From positions 330,267 to 365,959 of the forward strand of contig NZ_LJYG01000116.1 of assembly GCF_001440035.1 (NCBI RefSeq): DNA of 35,693 bases, given 5' to 3'. Source of the stretch: Bradyrhizobium manausense (GTDB taxonomy: Bacteria > Pseudomonadota > Alphaproteobacteria > Rhizobiales > Xanthobacteraceae). Below, one piece after another: positions 16,778 through 24,538 of this stretch. Within the stretch, counting starts at the first letter, position 1, and each line of letters starts with the position of its first letter. The notes beneath the pieces are model-generated. The model saw only the letters and a list, made by a program, of their open reading frames with translations, was not told the DNA's origin and did not search any database. Both the position numbers and the translations under genes were made by a program.

Positions 16778-17287
16778 TCAGGCGAACGCCATCGGCCTGT
16801 AGCGGCGCCAGGCGCCGATGGTCAGCACCACAAAGAACACCAGCACGATGCCCTGCACCACGGCGAACACGGGGCCCGACGGCGGCGCCGGTGGCACGGC
16901 CGGTGCGAGCGCGGCCAAAGCGGGGATCTTCAGGAACGACTGGATGATCAGCACGAAGACGTTGAAGTAGAGCGAGATCATCGCGGTCACGATGTAGATC
17001 GGCCGCCAGACGCCCTTGAGGTTCATGCCGTAGAGCGCGATGCAGGCGATCGCGAGCAGCACCAGCGAGATGCCGGCGATGATGTAGGAGGGCAAGAGCT
17101 GCTTGAACGGGAACAAAAAGCCCGTGGCATTGGTCAGGATGGTGAAGAGCAGGAAGATCGCGGTGAGGCCCGGCATCGGCTTCGAGCCGAGCAGGCCGAA
17201 CATCACGACGAGGCCGGCTGCGATGGCGATCAGGCTGATGACGACATGGACCAGTGTGAAGGCTTGCAGGCTCATCCCGAGAACCAT
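16778..17287 (-). CDS. Four-helix inner-membrane protein of unknown function
   Basis: 169 residues with hydrophobic segments at about 8-32, 40-60, 68-87 and 96-118, and a final helix near 140-160 after a Pro/Ala-rich loop. AGGAGA lies 7 bases before ATG 17287. No cofactor or transport motif is visible; TNATGFLFPF and KGVWRPIY look like conserved loops of the DoxX-like or similar small membrane families, but I cannot assign it. Confidence 0.8.
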   Translation of the reverse strand: MVLGMSLQAFTLVHVVISLIAIAAGLVVMFGLLGSKPMPGLTAIFLLFTILTNATGFLFPFKQLLPSYIIAGISLVLLAIACIALYGMNLKGVWRPIYIVTAMISLYFNVFVLIIQSFLKIPALAALAPAVPPAPPSGPVFAVVQGIVLVFFVVLTIGAWRRYRPMAFA

Positions 17288-17357
17288 GGCATCTCTCCTA
17301 TCTCTGCGTTGAGATCAGGAGATTGATATTACGCTCCTCATCGAATTGCCACATGCG

Positions 17358-17397
17358 GCACGATCACACATGCGCATCCAGCCATGCGTGATCGTGC
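17358..17397. promoter_or_regulatory. Strong inverted repeat upstream of the membrane-protein gene
   Basis: Exact 10-base arms GCACGATCAC and GTGATCGTGC, extended inward by a CATG/CATG pairing after one mismatch. It lies 70-110 bases upstream of the start at 17287. There is no T tract on either side, so an operator or RNA structure is more likely than a terminator. Confidence 0.45.
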
Positions 17398-17454
17398 GAA
17401 TCGACAAACGCATGACTGAATTTTTTGCAGCGCTGTCGCATGCGGCAGCCGTCT

Positions 17455-17540
17455 GTAGCCCGGATGGAGCGCAGCGACATCCGGATTCTCGCGCCTCACC
17501 GATTCTGTCCCGGATTACGCTTCGCTCCATCCGGGCTACG
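17455..17540. repeat. REP-like palindrome (GTAGCCCGGATGG class), single copy
   Basis: Begins GTAGCCCGGATGGAGCGCAG and ends CTCCATCCGGGCTACG, so the two ends pair. Same family as the element at 21329 and the tandem array at 22703-23416. It follows the stop of the EthD gene. Confidence 0.85.
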
Positions 17541-17553
17541 AGATCCAAGTTTT

Positions 17554-17862
17554 TCACACTTCCTTGGTGTCGAAGATCAGCAAATCGGCGCCGCCGCTGG
17601 CGAATTTCGGCACGTCGCTGGCTGCCGCCTTGCCTTGTTCGCTGCCGAACGCTTTCTGGATGTCGCCCACGGTGTCGAAGGTGAGGATGGCAACGAGGTG
17701 AATGCCCGAGGGGCCTGCGGGCGAGCCGACCGGCCCGGTGCTGACGGCGTATTTCTTCAGGCCGGGAAGCTTCTTGGCGAGCGGAATGTGGGTCTCGGCA
17801 TAATGCTTGTCGAAGGCGGCAGCGTCTTTGGGCGTCTTGTAGAGCACGACGAGTTCGGCCAT
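17554..17862 (-). CDS. EthD family (dimeric alpha-beta barrel) protein
   Basis: 102 residues from ATG 17862, preceded by GGGAGGA. MAELVVLYKTPKDAAAFDKHYAETHIPLAKKLPGL contains the conserved F-D-x-H-Y-x-x-x-H-x-P-L-A of EthD proteins; FASGGADLLIFDTKEV closes the ferredoxin-like fold. Members are small dimers, some needed for ether degradation, most without known role. A single gene between a REP element and the flavoprotein gene. Confidence 0.9.
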   Translation of the reverse strand: MAELVVLYKTPKDAAAFDKHYAETHIPLAKKLPGLKKYAVSTGPVGSPAGPSGIHLVAILTFDTVGDIQKAFGSEQGKAAASDVPKFASGGADLLIFDTKEV

Positions 17863-17973
17863 TGAGTCCTCCCGTTGAATATTTGTTCTTCCACGCGCGA
17901 TTGGTCGCGACGCAGTGAGTGTCTGTGGGACACTGCAAGATGGCAAGCCACATTCGACTTGTCATATCCTTGA

Positions 17974-19686
17974 CTAAAGCGCCGGTTTTGCGGCGTCGCC
18001 GAGATAGCCGTGCAGCGAGGCCACCACCTGTGCGCCCTCGCCGATGGCGCCGCCGACGCGCTTGACCGAGCCGGAGCGGACATCGCCGACGGCGTAGACG
18101 CCCGGCACCGAGGTCTCGAGCGGCGCCACCGGCCTGCCCTGGTTCTGCTCGGATTGCGCGCCCGTGACGACGAAGCCGCCGCGATCGAGCGTCACGCCGC
18201 AGCCATCGAGCCAGCCGGTGGCGGGGTCGGCGCCGACGAACAGAAACAGATTCTTGATATCGGCGGAATCCTCGTCATCGGACAGCCGGCTCTTCCAGCG
18301 GATCCGCCGCAGCAGCGAGGCCTCGTCGCCTTCGAGCGCCGTGATCTCGGTGTTGAACAGCAATTCGATGTTCGGCGTCGCCTCGATGCGCTCGATGAGA
18401 TAGCGCGACATGCTGGCGCCAAGGCCGCCGCCGCGGATGATCATCAGCACCTTCCGGGCGTGGCCCGAGAGAAACACCGCCGCCTGTCCCGCTGAATTGC
18501 CGGCGCCGACCAGCGCCACCTCCTCGCCGGCGCACAGTTTTGCTTCGACCGGAGAGGCCCAGTACCAGACACCGCGGCCCTCGAACTTGTCGAGATTGGC
18601 GATATCAGGCCGGCGATAGCGCGCGCCGCTGGCGACCACCACCGAGCGCGACCGCAGGGGATCGCTGCCGTCGAGCGCCACGGCGAACGCGCCGTCCTTG
18701 CGCGTGCAGTCGAGCGACTTTGCGGTGACGGGGATCATGATGTCGGCGCCGAATTTTTGCGCCTGGTTGAAGGCGCGCGCGGTCAGCGCCAGGCCGGAAA
18801 TCCCGGTCGGAAAGCCCAGATAGTTTTCGATGCGGGCGCTGGCGCCGGCCTGGCCGCCGAAGGCTCTGATGTCGAGCACGGCGACCGATAGCCCCTCCGA
18901 CGCCGCATACACGGCGGTCGCAAGCCCCGCCGGGCCGCAGCCGACGATCGCGACGTCGTAGATGCGGTCATTGCGCGGGCCGCCGATCATGCCGATGGCG
19001 CGCGCAAGCTCGGTTTCGCCGGGGTTGCGCAGCACCGCGCCTTCAGGCGTGACGACCAGCGGCCAATCCTCCGGCTTGGGCGAATAGCGCGCGATCACCT
19101 CGGCAGCGTCGCGATCCTTGTCGGGATCGAGCAGATGATGCGGCTGGCCGTTGCGGGTGAGAAAGCCCTGCAAGCGCACCACGCCGGCCGAGTGCGAGGG
19201 ACCGATCAGCACGATGCCGCCGACGCCGGCCTGGAGCAGATTGACCCGGCGCAGGATCAGCGCGCGCATGATGCGCTCGCCGAGCTCGGCTTCCGCAACC
19301 AGCAGTGCGCGCAGCCGCTCCGGCGGCAACAGCAGCGTCTCGACCTCGCCCTCGGCGCGGCCGTCGACCAGCGCCGGGCGGCCGGAGAGCTGGCCGAGCT
19401 CGGCCAGAAACTGGCCGGGCCCCTGGTCGATCACCGGCGTCACATTGCCGAGTCCATCGCGCTGGCTGATGGCGACATCGCCCTTCAGCACGACGAACAT
19501 GCCCGGCCCCGGCTTGCCGGTCTCGAACAGCAGTTCGCCGTCCTTATAGGTGCGAAGCTCGCCGAAATTCCTGAGACGTTCGATCTCGGCAGGCGTCAGC
19601 GTCGGAAACGTCTGCTCGGGGCGGGTGAAACGCGCCATCTGCGCGTCGCGATCGGTTCGTTGTGATTCGTCTTGCCCCGTGGCCAC
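17974..19686 (-). CDS. Cyclic-nucleotide-binding domain fused to thioredoxin-reductase-like flavoprotein
   Basis: About 570 residues. The N-terminal 130 hold a cyclic-nucleotide-binding beta-roll (GELLFETGKPGPGMFVVLKG, GQFLAELGQLSGRPALVDGRA). Then a linker domain, and a TrxR-like unit with FAD motif GCGPAGLATAVYAASEGL, NAD(P) motif GAGNSAGQAAVFL and GVYAVGDVRSG. The usual redox CxxC is absent: WYWASPVEAKLC stands where CATC is expected. So it is probably not a classical thioredoxin reductase. The start is uncertain: GTG 19686 has GGAG 8 bases upstream; ATG 19638 and a longer frame to 19752 are alternatives. Confidence 0.88.
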   Translation of the reverse strand: MATGQDESQRTDRDAQMARFTRPEQTFPTLTPAEIERLRNFGELRTYKDGELLFETGKPGPGMFVVLKGDVAISQRDGLGNVTPVIDQGPGQFLAELGQLSGRPALVDGRAEGEVETLLLPPERLRALLVAEAELGERIMRALILRRVNLLQAGVGGIVLIGPSHSAGVVRLQGFLTRNGQPHHLLDPDKDRDAAEVIARYSPKPEDWPLVVTPEGAVLRNPGETELARAIGMIGGPRNDRIYDVAIVGCGPAGLATAVYAASEGLSVAVLDIRAFGGQAGASARIENYLGFPTGISGLALTARAFNQAQKFGADIMIPVTAKSLDCTRKDGAFAVALDGSDPLRSRSVVVASGARYRRPDIANLDKFEGRGVWYWASPVEAKLCAGEEVALVGAGNSAGQAAVFLSGHARKVLMIIRGGGLGASMSRYLIERIEATPNIELLFNTEITALEGDEASLLRRIRWKSRLSDDEDSADIKNLFLFVGADPATGWLDGCGVTLDRGGFVVTGAQSEQNQGRPVAPLETSVPGVYAVGDVRSGSVKRVGGAIGEGAQVVASLHGYLGDAAKPAL

Positions 19687-19726
19687 TGCATGCACTCCAA
19701 AAATTTTCAGCCGCTCGCTTTCCGTC

Positions 19727-19909
19727 TCAGGTCTCGCCGGCGGTGCCCTCATCTAGGGACCCATCGCCATCTTGCGAGGGGTCGGCGCTTGCGGCGCGCT
19801 CGCGCGCCTGCGCCTTGCGCCGCTTCAGGTTCTCCCGCAGCGCCGACTTGAGGCGATCGTCCCGCGATGAGCGGTCTTGTCTCGTCGTCTTGTCGTTCTG
19901 GTCAGCCAT
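19727..19909 (-). CDS. Small basic conserved hypothetical protein
   Basis: 60 residues, very polar. The core RLKSALRENLKRRKAQARERA is a pattern found in short alphaproteobacterial proteins of unknown role. Acidic Asp/Glu/Gly-rich tail. It lies 40 bases upstream of the flavoprotein start, so the two may be cotranscribed. Confidence 0.7.
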   Translation of the reverse strand: MADQNDKTTRQDRSSRDDRLKSALRENLKRRKAQARERAASADPSQDGDGSLDEGTAGET

Positions 19910-20224
19910 CGCGGGTCCATACAGCGGGTCCGCAGTAACATGCCCTGCGATTGCGGCAGCTCAAGAGGCCCTGATGGTCCCAATCGTGCGAAATCCAAAA
20001 TGGGTCGAATCCGTCGCACCGGCCAACTGGCCAGTTGGCGGGGCCGGAACCGAAATCGGCCGAAAAGTCGGTCGTTTCGAGCCGAAACAGCCGTAATAAC
20101 CCCGATATCGGCCCGATTTTCTCGTTTGGATGGGTCTTGCAAGCTTGCACAGCGGGGAGGCCTGTGGCAGATATCGGCCCGCTTGGTAGGCCCCCCGTAG
20201 CGGCCGATTCTGATCCCAGCACAT
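19910..20224. other. Intergenic region with palindrome and direct repeat before tRNA-Thr
   Basis: No gene. It contains an 18-base perfect palindrome at 20022-20039 and two copies of GATATCGGCCCG near 20102 and 20170. It should also carry the promoters of tRNA-Thr (plus) and the small basic protein (minus). Confidence 0.5.
20022..20039. promoter_or_regulatory. Perfect 18-base palindrome, possible operator
   Basis: GCCAACTGGCCAGTTGGC reads the same on both strands without a spacer. It lies about 110 bases upstream of the small-protein start at 19909 and 186 bases upstream of tRNA-Thr. No binding protein can be named. Confidence 0.4.
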
Positions 20225-20299
20225 GCTGCCGTAGCTCAGTGGTAGAGCACTCCATTGGTAATGGAGAGGTCGACAGTTCAATCCTGTCTGGCAGCACCA
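20225..20299 (+). tRNA. tRNA-Thr (GGT)
   Basis: A 75-base cloverleaf with encoded CCA. Acceptor GCTGCCG pairs with TGGCAGC, the D arm contains AGCTCAGTGGTAGAGC, the anticodon loop TTGGTAA gives GGT, and the T arm contains AGTTCAATCCT. Confidence 0.97.
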
Positions 20300-20375
20300 T
20301 TTTTTCATCTTTGAAAATGAGCGTGACCAAGCATTCTCGCGGCACGAAACGCCCGAGTTTTGCGCGTCTGCATTG

Positions 20376-20945
20376 CCCTCCTTCTTTGAAGAGGGCGCAG
20401 GGAAGACCGGGTGCCGACGGGCACCCGCGGTCCGCTGCGCGAAAGTGTAGCGCAAGGAGACCGCACAGCAGCATACAGGTGACGCCGAACACGCGGCCTT
20501 CCCTGCGCGATGGTTGGACGGCTTATGCCGCGCTCTCCCCGGCGACGAATTCTTGTTGTCACCGTCGCCTCACGGAATTCACCGACACCGCGCCGGTTGA
20601 CGCCAGTGCCGCCTCCGCAAAGGCTTGACCGTAGCGACGACGGCCAGGACCACACGGTTTTGCCGTACGCAGCGCTCCGTCTCCGCCCTGCGGGCTTCGC
20701 CGGACCAGCCGGCTTGGCCCGAGAGCGTCGTCAGAGACAGGCGCCGTTCGTACGACACGGCTTGTGCCGGGCTCACGGGGTTCGGCTCAATCCTCCGCCC
20801 GCCCTGCCCTCACATCCGCGCCGGCGCTTGCTGCGTCCACCGCTTCCCCGGCCCACGTTCGCGACGACGTACGATCGCCCCTCTCCATCGGGTCGGGATG
20901 CCGGGAGAATGCCGCAAAACCGAATTTCGGTAAAGTGGAATATTT
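20376..20945. repeat. Structured, repeat-derived intergenic sequence
   Basis: No gene. Hairpins include GCCCTC/GAGGGC (from 20377) and GGGTGCC/GGCACCC, and GCGCAGGGAAG pairs with CTTCCCTGCGC about 100 bases later. Both this block and the GGTAAAGTGGAATATTTTTG block near 20930 look like sequences dispersed between genes in Bradyrhizobium (recognition, not searched). Confidence 0.5.
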
Positions 20946-21008
20946 TTGCGAAAGGGGATTGACGGGGTTTGGTAGAAAGCGGGGTGTTTTGCCCGGCGGG
21001 TTGGTCCT

Positions 21009-21040
21009 CCCGGATTGCGCTTCGCTGCATCCGGGCTACG
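21009..21040. repeat. Half REP element
   Basis: Only the right arm of the GTAGCCCGGATGG palindrome is present: CCCGGATTGCGCTTCGCTGC to GGGCTACG. It is followed by GATGGGCTTCGCTGCGC plus CTACCCATC, another common rhizobial intergenic repeat. The left arm is missing. Confidence 0.7.
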
Positions 21041-21185
21041 AACACGATGGGCTTCGCTGCGCTCTACCCATCCCACTCACCGCGTGTTCGACCGCCCAAG
21101 TAAGGTTAATTGTTCCTTTCGATTGTCGGTAAAATTTTATCTATTATCCTCCCGGCCATTCAAGACGAACCAGGGGCTTCCGACA

Positions 21186-21290
21186 GTGTTTGCGTTTTGC
21201 CTGATCGTGACTGGGACTGCGTTACTTCTCGCCGGCCTGGTGGCCTTCGGCCTTCATAGAAATTCGCTGCACTCATTGGCGTTGCTGTAG
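21186..21290 (+). CDS. Possible 34-residue membrane peptide
   Basis: GTG start at 21186 with AGGGG about 8 bases upstream. The peptide is one hydrophobic helix (FAFCLIVTGTALLLAGLVAF) followed by GLHRNSLHSLALL. A single-helix protein is plausible, but no family is recognised and it lies in repeat-rich DNA. Confidence 0.3.
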   Translation: MFAFCLIVTGTALLLAGLVAFGLHRNSLHSLALL

Positions 21291-21328
21291 CCGCCTAGCG
21301 AGCCATCCCGCAGGCTGAGGCGACATGC

Positions 21329-21416
21329 GTAGCCCCGATGGAGCGCAAGCGTAATCCGGGGTCATCGGGCGCAGACACATACGTCCCGGATTGCGCTTCG
21401 CTCCATCCGGGCTACG
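21329..21416. repeat. REP-like palindrome, single copy
   Basis: Starts GTAGCCCCGATGGAGCGCA and ends CTCCATCCGGGCTACG. Same family as the 17455 element and the array. It lies 77 bases beyond the stop of the HAD gene. Confidence 0.85.
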
Positions 21417-21493
21417 ACTCCTTGGCGTTGCCGTAACGGCGAGCTGCTTCGCAGATTGCGAAAGCCATCAGGTTTCGCAAGGGCTCAACCATC

Positions 21494-22174
21494 CTACGCA
21501 CTACCCTCGCTCTCCACGGGATCAGCGAGCAACGCAGGCAGATCGCCCATGCGGTGAAAGACGTCGTCGCAGATCGCGGCCAACTCCTGCGCGGCGCCCG
21601 GATGACCTCCGGCAAAACCCAGGACTTTCATTCCCGCGGCCTTTGCTGCGCGGGCTCCGGCCAACGAATCCTCAACGACGACGCAGGCCGAGGGATGAGC
21701 ACCCATCGTTTGCGCGGCATGCAGGAACAGGCCGGGATCCGGCTTCCACGAGCCGACCTCGTAGGCACTGAAAATGCGGCCCTGGAAGTGCGCAAGAAGC
21801 CGCGTCAATCCGAGCGCATGCGTGAGCTTCGACATCGGCCCGTTGGACGCCACGCAGACCGGAACTTTGATCTCAGCCAGCGCGTCATGAATTCCTTCGA
21901 CGGGCTTCAGTTCGGCATCAAAGGCGAGCGCCGTTGCCTGTCGAACGTCGGCAACGAAAGTCTCCCGGACGCCGCGGCCGAGACGACGCTCGATCTCGCT
22001 CACGCAATCGGCCATCTTCACCCCCCGGAATGACCGGATGGCGTCCTCGACGCTGATCGCGACGCCCTCCTCGGCTGCGACGCGGGCGAAGACCGTGAGG
22101 GCGATGATCTCGCTATCGACCAGAACGCCGTCAGAATCGAAAATAATGAGCTCGGGAGTTAAGCGTATATTCAT
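21494..22174 (-). CDS. HAD-superfamily phosphatase (phosphoglycolate phosphatase / beta-PGM type)
   Basis: 226 residues with all four HAD motifs: Asp13 and Asp15 in IIFDSDGVLVDS, Ser in VASNGPMSK, Lys in SWKPDP, and Glu-Asp in VVVEDSLAGARAA. The helical cap between motif I and II places it in subfamily IA. Such enzymes remove phosphate from small sugar phosphates. ATG overlaps the stop of the cyclic-nucleotide-binding gene by 4 bases (ATGA), so the two are translationally coupled. Confidence 0.92.
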   Translation of the reverse strand: MNIRLTPELIIFDSDGVLVDSEIIALTVFARVAAEEGVAISVEDAIRSFRGVKMADCVSEIERRLGRGVRETFVADVRQATALAFDAELKPVEGIHDALAEIKVPVCVASNGPMSKLTHALGLTRLLAHFQGRIFSAYEVGSWKPDPGLFLHAAQTMGAHPSACVVVEDSLAGARAAKAAGMKVLGFAGGHPGAAQELAAICDDVFHRMGDLPALLADPVESEGSA

Positions 22175-22659
22175 CTCGCGGAGGTGTCCTCATCGCCCAA
22201 TTGACGCCTCGTGATGCGATTGTCGGCGCGCCTTAGCCGCCGGCACAGCTCGCGATTGATGTTTTGCAGGACGATGACATAGGCGTGGATGTCGGCCTTG
22301 TAGCAGGCGTAGAGCTTTTGCGCTGAAAGCTCGTACAGCACGGTCTCGCTCTCCGCAACCACCGTGGCGGAACGGTTCTGCATTTCGATCAGCGTCATCT
22401 CGCCGAAGAAATCACCACGCTCCAGGACGGAGATCGGAATGGCGCCTCCCGAATCCGCCCGTTTGCTGACCGCCAGCCGGCCGGACTTGACGATGAACAT
22501 CGAACGGCCCTGCTCCCCCTCCGCCACCACGGTCGCGCCGGCATCGAAGCGGCATTCCACCAGCATCGAGATCAGCAGGTCGAGACTCGCATCGGTGAGA
22601 CCGCCGAAGAACGGCGTCGCGAGCAGGAACGCTTTCAGATCGGGAGAGCTGGCCGTCAT
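22171..22659 (-). CDS. Cyclic-nucleotide-binding (Crp-type) domain protein without DNA-binding domain
   Basis: 162 residues: a cyclic-nucleotide-binding beta-roll (residues about 15-130, with VVAEGEQGRSMFIVKSGRLAVS and RGDFFGEMTLIEMQNRSATVVAE) and a C-terminal helix ending in a charged tail. No helix-turn-helix follows, so it is a stand-alone sensor, possibly acting by protein contact. Coupled to the HAD phosphatase downstream. A piece of this gene (22586-22609) recurs in the neighbouring repeat array. Confidence 0.9.
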   Translation of the reverse strand: MTASSPDLKAFLLATPFFGGLTDASLDLLISMLVECRFDAGATVVAEGEQGRSMFIVKSGRLAVSKRADSGGAIPISVLERGDFFGEMTLIEMQNRSATVVAESETVLYELSAQKLYACYKADIHAYVIVLQNINRELCRRLRRADNRITRRQLGDEDTSAR

Positions 22660-22702
22660 GGCGCGAGGATAAGTCTCCTCATCAGATGCGGCAAGATGGC
22701 AG

Positions 22703-23416
22703 CGGCTACGAACTCAACTCACCGCCGCGCAGCACCCGCTTTCGCTCGCATCGGTGAGGCCGCCGAAGCGGCGTAGCCCGGATGGAGCGGAGCGCAATCC
22801 GGGGCCGTCAGCCGCGGATACAGTGATCCCGGATTACGCTTACGCTCCATCCGGGCTACGAACTCAACTCACCGCCGCGTCGGTGAGACCGCCGAAGCGG
22901 CGTAGCCCGGATGGAGCGGAGCGTAATCCGGGGCCGTCAGCCGCGGATACAGTGGTCCCGGATTATGCTTCGCTCCATCCGGGCTACGAACTCAACTCAC
23001 CGCCGCGCAGCGCCCGCTTTCGCTCGCATCGGTGAGGCCGCCGAAGCGGCGTAGCCCGGATGGAGCGGAGCGCAATCCGGGGCCGTCAGCCGCGGATACA
23101 GTGATCCCGGATTACGCTTCGCTCCATCCGGGCTACGAACTCAATTCGCCGCCGCGCAGCGCCCGCTTTCGCTCGCATCGGTGAGGCCGCCGAAGCGGCG
23201 TAGCCCGGATGGAGCGGAGCGCAATCCGGGGCCGTCAGCCGCGGATACAGTGATCCCGGATTACGCTTACGCTCCATCCGGGCTACGAACTCAACTCACC
23301 GCCGCGTCGGTGAGGCCGCCGAAGCGACGTAGCCCGGATGGAGCGGAGCGCAATCCGGGGCCGTCAGCCGCGGATACAGTGATCCCGGATTACGCTTACG
23401 CTCCATCCGGGCTACG
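22703..23416. repeat. Tandem array of five REP palindromes with gene-derived spacers
   Basis: Five nearly identical 87-88-base palindromes at 22773-22860, 22902-22988, 23051-23137, 23200-23287 and 23329-23416, each running from GTAGCCCGGATGG to CCATCCGGGCTACG. Start-to-start distances are 129, 149, 149 and 129. The spacers match the 3' end of the membrane gene at 23412 and an inner piece (22586-22609) of the cyclic-nucleotide-binding gene. A remnant of a further unit ends at 22710. The frames that read SPDGAERNPG across it are not genes. It is not a CRISPR: the palindromes are too long and the spacers are not unique. Confidence 0.93.
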
Positions 23417-24032
23417 TACTCAATTCGCCGCCGCGCAGCACCCGCTTTCGCCACAAGTCGACCATGACCTTGCCGGTTGCCGCGAGCACGAGCGCACACA
23501 GCGCCGCCTTCGAGATGGTCTCCATCGTCCCCTCGATCAGCAGGCAATGGACCACGCCGCACACGACGATGACGATCGCGAGCGGGATATGGACGATGCG
23601 CCAGGTTCGCAGCCGCAGGCCCAGCCGCCGACGCAAGCCCGCCAGCAGCGCAACGGCGAAGATCGCCCACATGGCGATCACGCCAAAGGGAGAGAACGGC
23701 GTCGGCGACGAGAAAGTCAGCGCGTCGATCATGTCGGGCGGGCTGGTGAACCAGAGGCCGCCGACGTGGATCACCCCCGCGAAGGCCAGCACGCCGCCGA
23801 TCCAGTGATGGACGCGCCGGTTGCGATACGCCGACAGTCCCGGCAGAACTCCGCCGATCAGCAGCGGCTGGACCAGCACCAGGGCGAGGGCGATGATCCC
23901 CGCGAAGCCGGCGAGGATGTAGACCGGGCCGCGCCATGCCAGCTGCTCGCTCGTCGCGGCGAGTGCGATCGGCACGCCAACGGCCACAGCGAGGGCGGGC
24001 CAGATCAGAAATCTTCCGCCCTTCACCTGCAA
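23412..24032 (-). CDS. Ferric-reductase-like heme transmembrane protein
   Basis: 206 residues with about six hydrophobic helices and histidines typical of the ferric-reductase-like domain: RRVHHWIGGVLAFAGVIHVGG and WRIVHIPLAIVIVVCGVVHCLL. Such proteins carry b-type hemes across the inner membrane. No flavin or NAD domain follows, so an electron donor must be separate. The start is uncertain (TTG 24032 or GTG 24026). The stop TAG lies inside the first REP unit. Its upstream neighbour, a Tat-exported protein, ends 5 bases before. Confidence 0.82.
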   Translation of the reverse strand: MQVKGGRFLIWPALAVAVGVPIALAATSEQLAWRGPVYILAGFAGIIALALVLVQPLLIGGVLPGLSAYRNRRVHHWIGGVLAFAGVIHVGGLWFTSPPDMIDALTFSSPTPFSPFGVIAMWAIFAVALLAGLRRRLGLRLRTWRIVHIPLAIVIVVCGVVHCLLIEGTMETISKAALCALVLAATGKVMVDLWRKRVLRGGELST

Positions 24033-24037
24033 CCCGG

Positions 24038-24538
24038 TCAGGCCGGCTGAAGCACGAAGTGCGCCTCGAGGCTGGTGTCCTTTGCGCTGCGCATGATCGG
24101 CCGCAGGAAGACGGTCTTGAACTCGCCGCTGTCATAGGCGAGGTGACCATGCGGCTGGCCGAAGATCGGAATGATCTGCGGCATTTCGAGCCGGAAGGCT
24201 CCGTCCTTGTCGGTGAGCGTGGCGCCGTGGCTCTGCGGCTCGTGCTCCTGTCCTTCGACCGTGTGCGCCCAGATCTGGATACGCTGCCCGGCGAGCGGTG
24301 CGCCATCGCCGGCGCGGCGCACGGTGCCGCTCATCCAGAAGCCGCCCTTGCCGATGCGCTCCACGATCGGCGCGCCCTTGCGGTAGTTGTTGGCGCCGCC
24401 GGTCATCGACTCCGTCGGCGCGAGGCCTTCCGCGCGGGCAGGCAGCAGCCCGGATGCGCCGGCGGCCAGGACGCCCGACGCCAGCACGGAGCCGCCGCCG
24501 ATGAGCAGGTTGCGGCGGTTGAGTACGACAAGGGTCAT
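24038..24538 (-). CDS. Tat-exported protein with intradiol-dioxygenase-like beta domain
   Basis: 166 residues from ATG 24538 with AGGAGG 6 bases upstream. Tat-type signal NRRNLLIGGGSVLASGVLAAGASG with the twin arginine. The mature part has GTVRRAGDGAPLAGQRIQIWA, TLTDKDGAFRLEM and FGQPHGHLAY, the fold of protocatechuate-type dioxygenases and transthyretin-like domains. The two iron-binding tyrosines of true intradiol enzymes are not visible, while a PHGH resembles the PHIH ligands. It precedes a heme membrane protein by 5 bases, so the pair may form a periplasmic redox unit (inference). Confidence 0.78.
   Translation of the reverse strand: MTLVVLNRRNLLIGGGSVLASGVLAAGASGLLPARAEGLAPTESMTGGANNYRKGAPIVERIGKGGFWMSGTVRRAGDGAPLAGQRIQIWAHTVEGQEHEPQSHGATLTDKDGAFRLEMPQIIPIFGQPHGHLAYDSGEFKTVFLRPIMRSAKDTSLEAHFVLQPA

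Noticed and set aside
22773..23416. CRISPR array
   Set aside because: Units are 87-88-base palindromes, far longer than CRISPR repeats, and the spacers are near-identical copies of neighbouring genes; no cas gene is present.
22754..24050. Long plus-strand frames that repeat RRSPDGAERNPGPSAADTV
   Set aside because: They are translations of the REP palindrome array and of the antisense of the membrane gene, without ribosome sites or family similarity.
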